NCBI RefSeq assembly: GCF_002813455.1
Contig: NZ_PHHE01000001.1
Location: 806,001 to 870,000 of the forward strand
Source: Pseudomonas baetica
GTDB lineage: Bacteria; Pseudomonadota; Gammaproteobacteria; Pseudomonadales; Pseudomonadaceae
Reading direction: 5' to 3'
DNA length: 64,000 bases
Positions within the stretch are counted from its first letter, which is position 1; every line of letters starts with the position of its first letter. Of the stretch, positions 35,543 through 44,570 are shown piece after piece. The notes under the pieces were generated by a model, which searched no databases, was not told the DNA's origin, and saw only the letters and a list, made by a program, of their open reading frames with translations. Made by a program: the position numbers and the translations under genes.

Positions 35543-35736
35543 CTGGCGAGTTTCCGTTCCAGGTGCAGGCGCACTTGCGGACACTCATCGTCGATGATGC
35601 TGAAACGCACCGAGTTGCGCTTGCGCCCGTCCGGCATGATCCGTTCGTGGCGCACGGTGCCTTCCTGCTGCGCACCGAGGCGCAGGATCGCGCTGCGTGA
35701 TTTCTGGTTGTTCTCGTCGGTGGTGGCGAGCGCCTG
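35533..35736 (-). pseudogene. 3' fragment of a GNAT (RimJ/RimL-type) acetyltransferase gene
   Basis: A minus-strand frame of 67 codons ends in TAA at 35533-35535. It reads TTDENNQKSRSAILRLGAQQ, then EGTVRHERIMPDGRKRNSV and FSIIDDECPQVRLHLERKL, the typical C-terminal third of GNAT acetyltransferases (S..AI.RLGA..EG...H, then a FSII..EWP-like end). A stop codon lies in frame at 35737 and no start or N-terminal half is present, so the 5' part is deleted. It lies between the channel gene, with which it overlaps by 10 bp, and xthA. Confidence 0.75.
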
Positions 35737-35821
35737 TTACGCCGCGGTGAACCGATCCGATGCAACCAGTGCGGTGGCCGCAGGGTCACTATTTTTATTC
35801 CTGACGGCAGGAGCCCGGACG

Positions 35822-36616
35822 ATGAAAAACCTGCGGATTGCTACCTTCAACGTCAATGGCCTGCGTGCGCGGCTACCCAATCTGCTTGATTGGCTCAAGC
35901 GCGAGCAACCGGACATCGTTTGCCTGCAAGAGCTGAAATCGCTCGACAGCGCGTTTCCCGCTACCGAACTGGAAGCCGCCGGTTACGGCGCAATCTGGCA
36001 CGGTCAGGCCGCCTGGAACGGAGTGGCGATTCTCGCCCGCGATGCGCAACCGCTGGAGAGCCGGCGCGGCTTGCCGGGGGATCCTGATGACAAGCACAGT
36101 CGGTATCTGGAAGCCGCGGTGCATGGCGTGCTGGTCGGTTGCCTTTACTTGCCCAACGGCAACCCGCAGCCGGGGCCGAAGTTCGATTACAAACTGGCCT
36201 GGTTCGAGCGGCTGATCAATTACGCGAAGGATCTGCAAAGCAGCGATCACCCGGTGGTGCTGGCCGGTGACTACAACGTCGTGCCGACGGACATGGACAT
36301 CTACAACACCCGCTCATGGCTCAAGGACGCCTTGCTGCAACCCGAAAGCCGCGAGTGTTATCAGCGACTGCTGGATCAAGGCTGGACCGATTCGCTGCGG
36401 CAGCTGTACCCGGACGATCGCCTCTACACCTTTTGGGATTATTTCCGCCAACACTGGCAAAGCAACTCCGGCCTGCGCATCGACCATCTGCTGCTCAACC
36501 CGGCGCTGAGTCCTTATCTGCACGAGGCCGGTGTAGACGCCTGGGTGCGTAACGAGCCGCATGCGAGCGACCATGCGCCGACGTGGATTCGCATCGGTTC
36601 ACGCAAGAAACGCTAG
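35822..36616 (+). CDS. xthA: Exodeoxyribonuclease III (Xth family)
   Basis: A 264-residue AP endonuclease/3'-5' exonuclease of base excision repair. Family motifs are clear: RIATFNVNGLRARL (metal and DNA contacts), IVCLQELKS (metal-binding Glu), GDYNVVPTDMDIYN (active-site Asp and Asn), YTFWDYF and the C-terminal NEPHASDHAPTWI with the catalytic Asp-His pair. The ATG at 35822 has AGGAG eight bases upstream; the frame before it is the decayed GNAT region. It lies about 100 bp before the arylamine N-acetyltransferase gene. Confidence 0.93.
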   Translation: MKNLRIATFNVNGLRARLPNLLDWLKREQPDIVCLQELKSLDSAFPATELEAAGYGAIWHGQAAWNGVAILARDAQPLESRRGLPGDPDDKHSRYLEAAVHGVLVGCLYLPNGNPQPGPKFDYKLAWFERLINYAKDLQSSDHPVVLAGDYNVVPTDMDIYNTRSWLKDALLQPESRECYQRLLDQGWTDSLRQLYPDDRLYTFWDYFRQHWQSNSGLRIDHLLLNPALSPYLHEAGVDAWVRNEPHASDHAPTWIRIGSRKKR

Positions 36617-36715
36617 AGGCGATTGGTGAAATCAATTGTTGAAGACAGTGCCCGATCCCTTATACATGGCGACCATCAACGCAGTGACCTGCGGCCCATG
36701 CATAAGGATTGAGCA

Positions 36716-37549
36716 ATGAGCGAGCCACGCCTGACGAATCTGAAGCTGTACCTGCAACGCTTGGGTTTTGAAGCACCACCGGCGCCGACGCTGGACACCT
36801 TGCGTCAATTACAGTTGCGCCACACTGGCGCCTTCCCTTTCGAAAATCTCGCGACGATTACCGGTGCACCGGTACTGATCGATCTGCCCTCGATTGAACA
36901 GAAAGTCCTGCACAGCAGCCGTGGCGGTTACTGCTACGAGCTCAATAATCTGTTTTTTAACCTGTTGCTTGAACTGGGTTTCGACGTTCGCGCGATCAGC
37001 GGGCGGGTGGTGATGAATCAGCCCGAAGGCACCTGGACCGCGCGCACGCATCGCCTGACTCTGGTGACCCTCGATGGCGAACGCTACATCACGGATGTCG
37101 GCTTCGGCGGCATGGTGCCGACTGCTCCGCTGATACTCGACACTGAGAACGAGCAAGCCACCCCGCACGAGCCTTATCGCATCGAAAAACAGGCTGATGG
37201 CTACATGCTGCGCGCCAACGTTGCCGGGGAATGGCGGTCGATGTACCTGTTCGATCTGCAGCGCCAGGAAGACATCGATTTCACCATCGGCAACTGGTAC
37301 GTCTCGACTCATCCCGAGTCACCGTTCGCCAACCGGCTGATGGTCGCGCGCACGGGTGATGGCTGGCGCAAGACGTTGAACAACGGCAGCTTCGCCGTCC
37401 ATCGCATGGGCGCCGATAGCGAACGGCGCGAAGTGACCGACGTTGATGAGCTGATTGAATTGCTGCAGCAGGAATTTGCTCTTCGCCTGCCCGAACAACC
37501 GCAACTGCGCCACGCGCTGGGGCGGATGATTGTCGCGCCTGAAGCCTAG
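36716..37549 (+). CDS. nat: Arylamine N-acetyltransferase
   Basis: A 277-residue acetyl-CoA-dependent enzyme that acetylates arylamines and hydrazines in the cytosol. The Cys-His-Asp triad is visible as Cys73 (RGGYCYELN), His112 (ARTHRLTLV) and Asp127 (YITDVGFGG). Length and the PFENL motif near residue 41 are typical of NAT. The start is preceded by GGATTGAGCA. Its stop overlaps the end of brnA by four bases (convergent). Confidence 0.94.
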   Translation: MSEPRLTNLKLYLQRLGFEAPPAPTLDTLRQLQLRHTGAFPFENLATITGAPVLIDLPSIEQKVLHSSRGGYCYELNNLFFNLLLELGFDVRAISGRVVMNQPEGTWTARTHRLTLVTLDGERYITDVGFGGMVPTAPLILDTENEQATPHEPYRIEKQADGYMLRANVAGEWRSMYLFDLQRQEDIDFTIGNWYVSTHPESPFANRLMVARTGDGWRKTLNNGSFAVHRMGADSERREVTDVDELIELLQQEFALRLPEQPQLRHALGRMIVAPEA

Positions 37550-37878
37550 GGCTTCGCCTCCGGCTCCAGTACCCGGCGAATCTCCCCGACGGCCGCCGAC
37601 AGCTTTTTCTCAAGACTCTTGAGGTCGGCGGCGGTAATACCTTTCTTGAACTGCCCGCCGTGGTCAGACTCGGTCTGGCCCTGACTCTCTGCGCCATTGA
37701 GCAAGGCATGGCGAAGGGTGTTATTGATCACCGTCTGATAACCAAACCCTTCGTTCTCCGCCACGGTGCGCGCGGCCTCGATAACTGCATCGTCGAGCAT
37801 GATGGTGATGCGGGTTTTGCCCTTGGTGGACACCACTGCGCCACGTTTGCCCTGAGAGAAGTCGTATTCGTCTTTCAT
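37546..37878 (-). CDS. brnA: BrnA-type antitoxin
   Basis: A 110-residue protein matching the BrnA antitoxin family: MKDEYDFSQGKRGAVVSTKG, then KTRITIMLDDAVIEAARTVA and GFGYQTVINNTLRHAL, a ribbon-helix-helix DNA-binding fold. The C-terminal 35 residues are charged and probably flexible. BrnA binds and neutralises the BrnT ribonuclease and represses its own operon. It starts four bases after the brnT stop, in the toxin-first order normal for this system. A palindromic operator overlaps the brnT start. Confidence 0.9.
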   Translation of the reverse strand: MKDEYDFSQGKRGAVVSTKGKTRITIMLDDAVIEAARTVAENEGFGYQTVINNTLRHALLNGAESQGQTESDHGGQFKKGITAADLKSLEKKLSAAVGEIRRVLEPEAKP

Positions 37879-37881
37879 CGG

Positions 37882-38166
37882 TCAAGCCTCCAGAAAATAC
37901 TCGCAACGTTCGCTCGGTGTGGCGACACGCGCAGAAATGATTCGTATGACATTCGCTTCGCGGTAACTGTACGCAACCACCAGTAAACGTCCCTTGGCGT
38001 CGAGGCCGAGGGTGATCCAGCGTTGTTCGTCATGGTCGTTGTCTTCAATCGTCAGCGCTCGTTCGTCGTGAAAAACCGCTTCGGTCTCGGCGAGGCTCAC
38101 GCCTCTGTGCTTGAGTTTGTTGACTGCGTTCTTGCTTTTGTCGTACTGAATGTCGAGTGACTTCAT
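37882..38166 (-). CDS. brnT: BrnT-type ribonuclease toxin
   Basis: A 94-residue toxin of the BrnT family (RelE-like fold), which cleaves RNA when free of BrnA. Family features: YDKSKNAVNKLKHRGVSLAE, AVFHDERALTIEDNDHDEQR, WITLGLDAKGRLLVVAYSYR and the C-terminal IRIISARVATPSERCEY, including the conserved Arg-Ile-Ile-Ser-Ala-Arg stretch. It is the first gene of the brnT-brnA operon. The locus lies between core genes and is probably an acquired or variable module. Confidence 0.92.
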   Translation of the reverse strand: MKSLDIQYDKSKNAVNKLKHRGVSLAETEAVFHDERALTIEDNDHDEQRWITLGLDAKGRLLVVAYSYREANVIRIISARVATPSERCEYFLEA

Positions 38167-38188
38167 TATGCATACTTTATATGTATAA
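38166..38188. promoter_or_regulatory. Operator palindrome of brnTA
   Basis: TTATGCATA (38166-38174), five bases, TATGTATAA (38180-38188): 9-bp inverted arms with one mismatch. It overlaps the first base of the brnT start codon and the region just upstream, and is a good candidate for the BrnA binding site. Confidence 0.65.
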
Positions 38189-38340
38189 AAAAGAGCGCGA
38201 CCACACCGTCGGTCGCCGTGAACACTTCAGCCTAGTGGGGGATGGTGGAGGGGCAGCGGGGCATGTGTTGCCGGATTTGTGGGGGATGCAAGCAGCGGGA
38301 TAGAAGGTTGGGTGGCTACCTATCCATTATGTGACTGATA

Positions 38341-38354
38341 AGTTGTATACAACT
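38341..38354. promoter_or_regulatory. 14-bp palindromic operator upstream of the purine permease
   Basis: AGTTGTATACAACT is a perfect palindrome 69 bp before the permease start. Its TTGTATACAA core is the kind of site bound by GntR regulators of the FadR/FCD group. Confidence 0.6.
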
Positions 38355-38422
38355 CTATGGACATTTGTCACGAGTATTGAATACAGTGTGCGCATAACAA
38401 AAACCAGGGAACCCCCCCAACC

Positions 38423-39949
38423 ATGAAAACGCCCCATGTTTCACACCAACGGCCCGAGGACGAAAATCTCGGGGTCGGCGCGAATATGGCTTACGGCCTG
38501 CAACATGTTCTGACCATGTATGGCGGTATCGTCGCGGTGCCTCTGATCATCGGCCAGGCGGCCGGGCTGTCGCCGGCGGACATCGGTTTGTTGATTGCTG
38601 CTTCATTGTTTGCGGGGGGGCTGGCGACGTTGCTGCAAACCCTGGGTCTGCCGTTTTTTGGCTGCCAGTTGCCGCTGGTGCAAGGCGTTTCTTTCTCCGG
38701 CGTGGCGACCATGGTGGCGATCGTCAGCAGTGGCGGGGAGGGCGGCTTCCAGTCGGTGCTTGGCGCGGTGATTGCGGCCTCGCTGATCGGGTTGTTGATT
38801 ACCCCGGTATTCTCACGAATTACCAAGTTCTTCCCGCCATTGGTTACCGGCATCGTCATCACCACCATCGGCTTGACGCTGATGCCGGTGGCTGCACGCT
38901 GGGCCATGGGTGGCAACAGCCACGCGCCGGACTTCGGCAGCATGCAGAACATCGGTCTGGCGGCGGTCACGCTGGTGCTGGTGCTCCTGCTGAGCAAGGT
39001 CGGCAGCTCGACCATCTCACGCCTGTCGATCCTGCTGGCCATGGTGATCGGTACAGTGCTGGCGGTGTTCCTTGGCATGGCGGATTTCTCCAGCGTCACC
39101 ACCGGCCCGATGTTCGGCTTCCCGACGCCGTTCCACTTCGGTATGCCGACCTTCCACTTCGCTGCAATCCTGTCGATGTGCATCGTGGTCATGGTAACGC
39201 TGGTGGAAACCTCGGCGGACATCCTCGCGGTCGGGGAAATCATCGGCACCAAGGTTGATTCCAAGCGTCTGGGCAACGGTCTGCGTGCGGACATGCTGTC
39301 GAGCATGTTTGCGCCGATCTTCGGTTCGTTCACCCAAAGTGCCTTTGCCCAGAACGTAGGGCTGGTGGCGGTGACCGGAATCAAGAGCCGTTTTGTGGTG
39401 GCCACTGGCGGTCTGTTCCTGGTGATTCTCGGCCTGCTGCCGTTCATGGGGCGGGTGATCGCGGCGGTGCCTACCTCGGTACTTGGCGGCGCCGGTATCG
39501 TGCTGTTCGGCACCGTGGCCGCGAGCGGTATCCGCACGCTGTCGAAGGTTGATTACCGCAACAACGTAAACCTGATCATCGTCGCCACCTCGATTGGGTT
39601 TGGCATGATCCCGATTGCCGCACCGAACTTCTACGATCACTTCCCGAGCTGGTTTGCGACCATTTTCCATTCGGGCATCAGCTCGTCGGCGATCATGGCG
39701 ATCCTGCTCAACCTGGCGTTCAACCACTTCACCACCGGTAACTCGGACCAGCAATCGGTGTTTGCTGCGGCGGAAGAGCGGACCCTGCGTTATCGCGATC
39801 TGGCGGCGCTGCGTGAGGGCGACTACTTCAGCGACGGCAAACTGCATGACTGCGATGGCAAGGAAGTGCCGGTGATCGAGCCTGATGCGGATCACGACCA
39901 TGGGCATGGTGTGTCAAAGGTGCAGACGAAAAGCAGCGAGCATGTCTGA
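38423..39949 (+). CDS. NCS2 family nucleobase (xanthine/uric acid) permease
   Basis: A 508-residue inner-membrane proton symporter of the nucleobase:cation symporter-2 family, which imports xanthine, uric acid or related purines. It has about 14 hydrophobic segments; the family motifs are QHVLTMYGGIVAVPLIIGQA near the start, QLPLVQGVSFSG near 92, VETSADILAVGE near 270 and FTQSAFAQNVGLVAVTGIKS near 310. The C-terminal tail is charged with a His-rich stretch (DADHDHGHG). The substrate cannot be fixed by sequence alone; purine uptake is likely given the GntR-type operator upstream. A strong terminator follows. Confidence 0.9.
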   Translation: MKTPHVSHQRPEDENLGVGANMAYGLQHVLTMYGGIVAVPLIIGQAAGLSPADIGLLIAASLFAGGLATLLQTLGLPFFGCQLPLVQGVSFSGVATMVAIVSSGGEGGFQSVLGAVIAASLIGLLITPVFSRITKFFPPLVTGIVITTIGLTLMPVAARWAMGGNSHAPDFGSMQNIGLAAVTLVLVLLLSKVGSSTISRLSILLAMVIGTVLAVFLGMADFSSVTTGPMFGFPTPFHFGMPTFHFAAILSMCIVVMVTLVETSADILAVGEIIGTKVDSKRLGNGLRADMLSSMFAPIFGSFTQSAFAQNVGLVAVTGIKSRFVVATGGLFLVILGLLPFMGRVIAAVPTSVLGGAGIVLFGTVAASGIRTLSKVDYRNNVNLIIVATSIGFGMIPIAAPNFYDHFPSWFATIFHSGISSSAIMAILLNLAFNHFTTGNSDQQSVFAAAEERTLRYRDLAALREGDYFSDGKLHDCDGKEVPVIEPDADHDHGHGVSKVQTKSSEHV

Positions 39950-39968
39950 CCGTTGTGTCTGAATAGAA

Positions 39969-40005
39969 AAGGGCCGGTCAGCGGTTAGACTGATCGGCCC
40001 TTTTT
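39969..40005 (+). terminator. Rho-independent terminator behind the purine permease
   Basis: AGGGCCGGTCAG and CTGATCGGCCCT pair (one G-T), followed by TTTTT. Confidence 0.9.
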
Positions 40006-40030
40006 ATTGCGCATTTTTCGAGCGCCCACA

Positions 40031-40064
40031 AAAAAGCCCCTGAATCTTTCGATTCAGGGGCTTT
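40031..40064 (-). terminator. Terminator behind tRNA-Asn
   Basis: AAGCCCCTGAATC and GATTCAGGGGCTT form a 13-bp stem with a TTTC loop, with a T run on the minus strand. It lies seven bases behind the tRNA. Confidence 0.9.
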
Positions 40065-40070
40065 GCTATT

Positions 40071-40146
40071 TGGCTCCACAACCTGGACTCGAACCAGGGA
40101 CCCAATGATTAACAGTCATTTGCTCTACCAACTGAGCTATTGCGGA
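40071..40146 (-). tRNA. tRNA-Asn (GUU)
   Basis: 76-nt cloverleaf on the minus strand starting TCCGCAATAG, with anticodon GTT in the loop (ACTGTTAATCA), T loop GGTTCGAGTCC and an encoded CCA end. Confidence 0.97.
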
Positions 40147-40365
40147 ATTGGTGCGTATGTTACTGATTCAAAAAGAGAAGTCAAGCATCGATTGTGAAAT
40201 TAAGTGATTCCTCGGAATAGACGGTGGTTTATCGGCAATTGACGGTTACCAGAACTGCAGTAGAGGTCTACCATGGCCGCCCGGAAGTGGTCACACGCGC
40301 TGCCGGCCATTCGCCGAAAAGGTACGCGCCATGAAACATTCTGCCCGTAACAACGAGGTGTTCGC

Positions 40366-40596
40366 ATGAGCACCACGCAAATCAGCCTGCCTAAAGGGGT
40401 AGGGCCGCATGCCGAAAAACTCTTCGAGGCAATCACCCAGGCAAGCACTGCCGAAGAACTGAACCGCGCCGGCGGCAAGGCTGAAGGGTTTGTCCTCGGC
40501 CTGGAAAGCACCAAAGCGATCAAAAGCCAGGTCGCCGAATCGCTGTACGTCGTTTATGACGATGCGGCCGCTCAGCGCGCGACTGAACTGGCTTAA
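40366..40596 (+). CDS. Small protein of unknown function
   Basis: A 76-residue soluble protein, predicted mostly helical (PHAEKLFEAITQASTAEELN, later KAIKSQVAESLYVVYDDAAA). No signal peptide, membrane segment or motif that I recognise. GAGGT lies before the ATG. It ends in a 4-base overlap with the small membrane protein gene on the other strand. The coding pattern looks real (high GC at third positions, clean start and stop), but no function can be given. Confidence 0.7.
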   Translation: MSTTQISLPKGVGPHAEKLFEAITQASTAEELNRAGGKAEGFVLGLESTKAIKSQVAESLYVVYDDAAAQRATELA

Positions 40597-40793
40597 CTGC
40601 CGAACGTAATGGTGCCGAGCATCAGTTTGGCGTAAGCCGCAGTGGCCGCCAGTTGTACCAGCCACAGCACCAGACCGCCAAGAAATACCCCGGCCGCGAC
40701 TTGCAGCACCAGGCTTCTTTCACGTTTGGCCGGGGGGCGAGGGATGAAGTCATCCAGATCGTCACGGTCGGCGCGCAGGTTGTCGTTTTTCAT
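40593..40793 (-). CDS. Small single-pass membrane protein of unknown function
   Basis: A 66-residue protein with a charged N-terminus (about 1-27, rich in Asp and Arg) and one long hydrophobic helix (about 28-58, LVLQVAAGVFLGGLVLWLVQ). The N-terminus probably faces the cytoplasm. It is convergent with the preceding small gene, with a 4-base overlap, and is followed upstream by a REPIN. I do not recognise a family. Confidence 0.65.
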   Translation of the reverse strand: MKNDNLRADRDDLDDFIPRPPAKRERSLVLQVAAGVFLGGLVLWLVQLAATAAYAKLMLGTITFGS

Positions 40794-40831
40794 GGGGAGT
40801 TCTCGCGAAAAATTCAGGTTGTCTCATAACC

Positions 40832-40920
40832 TGTGGGAGCGAGCCTGCTCGCGAATGCGCTGGGTCAGTCGCCATCATTGCTGGCAGACAAACCGTATTC
40901 GCGAGCAGGCTCGCTCCCAC
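40832..40920. repeat. REPIN
   Basis: TGTGGGAGCGAGCCTGCTCG and CGAGCAGGCTCGCTCCCAC form an inverted REP pair around about 45 bp. Confidence 0.9.
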
Positions 40921-40973
40921 CATTCAGATTTGTGTGCAGTCTAGAGGGAATGCAACAGTTCTTCGGACAAATA

Positions 40974-41005
40974 AAAAACGGGAAGCCCAAAGGCTTCCCG
41001 TTTTT
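40974..41005. terminator. Rho-independent terminator of the aminotransferase gene
   Basis: AAAAACGGGAAGCC and GGCTTCCCGTTTTT form a perfect stem with a CAAA loop, 16 bp behind the aminotransferase stop; A/T runs on both sides make it bidirectional. Confidence 0.93.
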
Positions 41006-41020
41006 CGTCACGCTGCGAAA

Positions 41021-42217
41021 TCAGATGACCTGAACAATCGCATCCGTGACAGCCTTGATGTTGCTCTGGTTCAGCGCAGCCACGCAGATGCGGCCGGTGT
41101 CGAGAGCGTAGATGCCAAACTCGTTGCGCAGGCGGTGAACCTGTTCGGTGGTCAGGCCGGAGTAGGAGAACATGCCGCGCTGGCGACCAACGAAGCTGAA
41201 ATCGCGCTGCGGGGCTTTTTCGGCCAGCAGGGCAACCATCTGCTCACGCATGCCGCGAATGCGCAGACGCATTTCCGCCAGTTCGGCTTCCCACTGAGCG
41301 CGCAGTTCCGGGCTGTTCAGCACAGCGGCGACGATGCTTGCACCGTGGGTCGGCGGGTTGGAGTAGTTGGTGCGGATCACGCGTTTGACTTGCGACAGCA
41401 CGCGCGCGCTTTCTTCTTTCGATTCGCTGATGATCGATAGGGCGCCAACACGCTCGCCGTACAGCGAGAACGACTTGGAGAACGAGCTCGACACGAAGAA
41501 GGTCAGGCCGGATTCAGCAAACAGACGCACAGCGGCGGCGTCTTCATCGATGCCATCACCGAAACCCTGGTAAGCCATGTCGAGGAACGGTACGTGCCCC
41601 TTGGCCTTGACCACTTGCAGCACGTTGTTCCAGTCCGCCGGGCTCAGGTCGACGCCGGTCGGGTTATGGCAGCAGGCGTGCAGCACAACGATCGAGCCGT
41701 TCGGCAGGGCGTTGAGGTCGTCGAGCAGGCCGGCACGGTTCACATCGTGAGTGGCGGCGTCGTAGTAGCGGTAGTTCTGCACCGGGAAACCGGCGGTTTC
41801 GAACAGCGCGCGGTGGTTTTCCCAGCTCGGGTCGCTGATCGCCACAACAGCGTTCGGCAGCAGTTGCTTGAGGAAGTCGGCACCGATTTTCAGTGCGCCG
41901 GTCCCGCCGACGGCCTGAGTGGTGATGACGCGACCGGCGCTGATCAGCGGCGAGTCATTGCCGAACAGCAGCTTTTGCACCGCCTGGTCGTAGGCGGCGA
42001 TGCCATCGATCGGCAGGTAACCGCGCGAAGCGTGTTGAGCAGCGCGAACGGTTTCGGCTTCGATCACGGCGCGCAGAAGTGGAATTCGCCCCTCTTCGTT
42101 GCAGTAAACACCTACACCCAGATTGACCTTGGTGGTCCGGGTATCGGCGTTGAATGCTTCGTTGAGGCCCAGGATTGGATCGCGGGGTGCCATTTCGACA
42201 GCGGAGAACAGGCTCAT
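41021..42217 (-). CDS. Aromatic/aspartate amino acid aminotransferase (class I)
   Basis: A 398-residue PLP-dependent aminotransferase of the AspC/TyrB group, transferring amino groups between aspartate or aromatic amino acids and 2-oxoglutarate. Start VEMAPRDPILGLNEAFNADT, substrate/PLP segments HACCHNPTGVDL and DMAYQGFGDG, and PLP lysine Lys248 in SSSFSKSFSLYGERVG followed by the phosphate-binding Arg. The gene is next to uvrB as in P. aeruginosa. AspC and TyrB specificities are hard to tell apart by sequence, so I give no symbol. A terminator lies directly behind. Confidence 0.92.
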   Translation of the reverse strand: MSLFSAVEMAPRDPILGLNEAFNADTRTTKVNLGVGVYCNEEGRIPLLRAVIEAETVRAAQHASRGYLPIDGIAAYDQAVQKLLFGNDSPLISAGRVITTQAVGGTGALKIGADFLKQLLPNAVVAISDPSWENHRALFETAGFPVQNYRYYDAATHDVNRAGLLDDLNALPNGSIVVLHACCHNPTGVDLSPADWNNVLQVVKAKGHVPFLDMAYQGFGDGIDEDAAAVRLFAESGLTFFVSSSFSKSFSLYGERVGALSIISESKEESARVLSQVKRVIRTNYSNPPTHGASIVAAVLNSPELRAQWEAELAEMRLRIRGMREQMVALLAEKAPQRDFSFVGRQRGMFSYSGLTTEQVHRLRNEFGIYALDTGRICVAALNQSNIKAVTDAIVQVI

Positions 42218-42554
42218 TATTACGGCGGCTCTGAATGGGGAGTGGAGGGACGTGTCGCGCTCCAGCCGAATGCACTAGAGCGGTGCACAAACGGGGAGCT
42301 AGTATAGAGGCCATCAGCGAGCAATGGCGACAGTCGAATCGGCTTTTAGGGTAAGTTTTTCCGATTATTTCTCGACCGTTAGTCGATTGACTCTGTCAGA
42401 GTCTTTACCGGATGTAGGACGTTTGCCTTGAAAGCTGAGGCAATCGACACCACATTGAGCACAATCCAGGTTTTTTCTTGCGCGACATCGGTCGTTTGCG
42501 GTCGTCCCCGTGGTGTTCCGCTTTGCTCGGAATGCCGCGATCCCAGAGGTGTAT
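42218..42554. other. Divergent intergenic region between aminotransferase and uvrB
   Basis: 337 bp without a gene. It contains a perfect palindrome GACTCTG-T-CAGAGTC (42389-42403). I see no CTG-N10-CAG LexA box before uvrB, unlike in E. coli. An in-frame ATG at 42510 would lengthen UvrB but lies outside the conserved protein. Confidence 0.4.
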
Positions 42555-44570
42555 ATGTCCGAATTCCAGCTCGTCACCCGCTTCGAGCCCGCCGGCGATC
42601 AGCCGGAAGCCATCCGCCAACTGGTGGAGGGCATCGAAGCCGGGCTGGCGCACCAGACGCTGCTCGGTGTGACCGGCTCGGGCAAGACCTTCAGCATCGC
42701 CAATGTCATTTCGCAGATACAGCGTCCGACGCTGGTGCTGGCGCCGAACAAGACCCTGGCTGCGCAGTTGTATGGCGAATTCAAGGCGTTCTTCCCGAAC
42801 AACGCCGTCGAATACTTCGTTTCCTACTACGACTACTACCAGCCTGAAGCCTATGTGCCGTCGTCCGACACCTTCATCGAGAAGGATGCGTCGATCAACG
42901 ACCACATTGAGCAGATGCGGCTGTCGGCGACCAAAGCGCTGCTGGAACGCAAAGACGCGATCATCGTCACCACGGTGTCGTGCATCTACGGTCTGGGCAG
43001 CCCGGAAACCTATTTGAAGATGGTGTTGCACGTCGATCGCGGCGACAAACTCGATCAGCGCGCATTGCTGCGCCGTCTGGCCGACCTGCAATACACCCGC
43101 AACGACATGGATTTCGCCCGTGCCACGTTCCGCGTGCGTGGCGACGTGATCGACATCTATCCGGCGGAATCGGATCTGGAAGCGATCCGCATCGAACTGT
43201 TCGACGACGAGGTCGAGAGCATTTCGGCGTTTGACCCGCTGACTGGCGAAGTCATCCGCAAGATGCCGCGTTTCACCTTCTATCCGAAGAGCCACTATGT
43301 GACGCCGCGCGAAACCCTGCTTGGCGCCATCGAGGGTATCAAGGTCGAGTTGCAGGAGCGTCTCGAATACCTGCGCAGCAACAACAAACTGGTGGAAGCC
43401 CAGCGTCTGGAGCAGCGCACCCGATTCGACCTGGAGATGATCCTCGAGCTGGGCTACTGCAACGGCATCGAAAACTACTCGCGTTACCTCTCGGGTCGCG
43501 ACTCCGGTCAGGCGCCGCCGACCTTGTTCGACTATCTTCCTGCCGATGCCTTGCTGGTGATCGACGAATCCCACGTCAGCGTGCCGCAGGTCGGCGCGAT
43601 GTATAAAGGTGACCGCTCGCGTAAAGAAACCTTGGTGGAATACGGTTTTCGTCTGCCATCGGCGCTGGACAACCGGCCTATGCGTTTCGACGAATTTGAA
43701 GGCATCAGCCCGCAAACGATTTTTGTCTCGGCCACGCCGGGCAATTACGAGGCGGAACACGCCGGTCGCGTTGTCGAGCAACTGGTGCGTCCGACCGGTC
43801 TGGTGGACCCGCAAATCGAAATCCGTCCGGCGTTGACTCAGGTGGATGATTTGCTCTCGGAAATCACCAAGCGTGTGGCGCTGGAAGAACGCGTGTTGGT
43901 CACCACGCTGACCAAGCGCATGTCGGAGGATTTGACCGATTACCTCGCTGACCACGGCGTGCGCGTGCGCTATCTGCACTCGGACATCGACACCGTCGAG
44001 CGGGTCGAGATCATTCGTGACCTGCGTCTGGGTACTTTTGATGTGCTGGTCGGGATCAACCTGTTGCGCGAAGGTCTGGACATGCCGGAAGTGTCGCTGG
44101 TGGCGATTCTTGACGCGGACAAGGAAGGCTTCCTGCGTTCCGAGCGCTCGCTGATCCAGACCATCGGCCGGGCGGCGCGAAACCTCAATGGTCGGGCGAT
44201 TCTGTACGCTGATCGCATGACCGGTTCTATGGAACGGGCGATTGGCGAGACCGAGCGGCGCCGTGACAAACAGATCGCCTTCAACCTCGAAAACGGTATT
44301 ACCCCGAAAGGCGTGTTCAAGGATGTCGCCGATATCATGGAAGGCGCCACCGTGCCCGGCTCGCGCAGCAAGAAGCGCAAAGGCATGGCCAAGGCTGCCG
44401 AGGAAAACGCCAAATACGAAGCCGAATTGCGCTCGCCGAGCGAGATCACCAAGCGGATTCGAGCGCTGGAAGAGAAGATGTATCAGTTGGCGCGGGATCT
44501 GGAATTTGAAGCGGCGGCGCAGATGCGTGATGAGATTGCCAAGTTGCGTGAGCGGCTTTTGGCTGTTTGA
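42555..44570 (+). CDS. uvrB: UvrABC excinuclease subunit B
   Basis: A 671-residue DNA-damage recognition helicase of nucleotide excision repair; loads on DNA with UvrA and recruits UvrC. Walker A is GVTGSGKT (residues 38-45), the DNA-clamping beta-hairpin [10 protein letters not shown] is near 93, helicase motifs include LLVIDESHV and FVSATPG, and motif VI is QTIGRAARN. The C-terminal UVR domain binds UvrC ([20 protein letters not shown]). The ATG at 42555 has AGAGG upstream and gives the normal length. Divergent from the aminotransferase gene and followed by gltX. Confidence 0.98.
   Translation: MSEFQLVTRFEPAGDQPEAIRQLVEGIEAGLAHQTLLGVTGSGKTFSIANVISQIQRPTLVLAPNKTLAAQLYGEFKAFFPNNAVEYFVSYYDYYQPEAYVPSSDTFIEKDASINDHIEQMRLSATKALLERKDAIIVTTVSCIYGLGSPETYLKMVLHVDRGDKLDQRALLRRLADLQYTRNDMDFARATFRVRGDVIDIYPAESDLEAIRIELFDDEVESISAFDPLTGEVIRKMPRFTFYPKSHYVTPRETLLGAIEGIKVELQERLEYLRSNNKLVEAQRLEQRTRFDLEMILELGYCNGIENYSRYLSGRDSGQAPPTLFDYLPADALLVIDESHVSVPQVGAMYKGDRSRKETLVEYGFRLPSALDNRPMRFDEFEGISPQTIFVSATPGNYEAEHAGRVVEQLVRPTGLVDPQIEIRPALTQVDDLLSEITKRVALEERVLVTTLTKRMSEDLTDYLADHGVRVRYLHSDIDTVERVEIIRDLRLGTFDVLVGINLLREGLDMPEVSLVAILDADKEGFLRSERSLIQTIGRAARNLNGRAILYADRMTGSMERAIGETERRRDKQIAFNLENGITPKGVFKDVADIMEGATVPGSRSKKRKGMAKAAEENAKYEAELRSPSEITKRIRALEEKMYQLARDLEFEAAAQMRDEIAKLRERLLAV

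Noticed and set aside
40273..40350. 25-codon frame starting ATGGCCGCCCGG with GAGGT upstream
   Set aside because: Too short and without a known relative; it lies in the leader of the small gene at 40366. Possible but not supportable.
42555..42600. SOS control of uvrB
   Set aside because: No CTG-N10-CAG site is visible in the 337 bp upstream.
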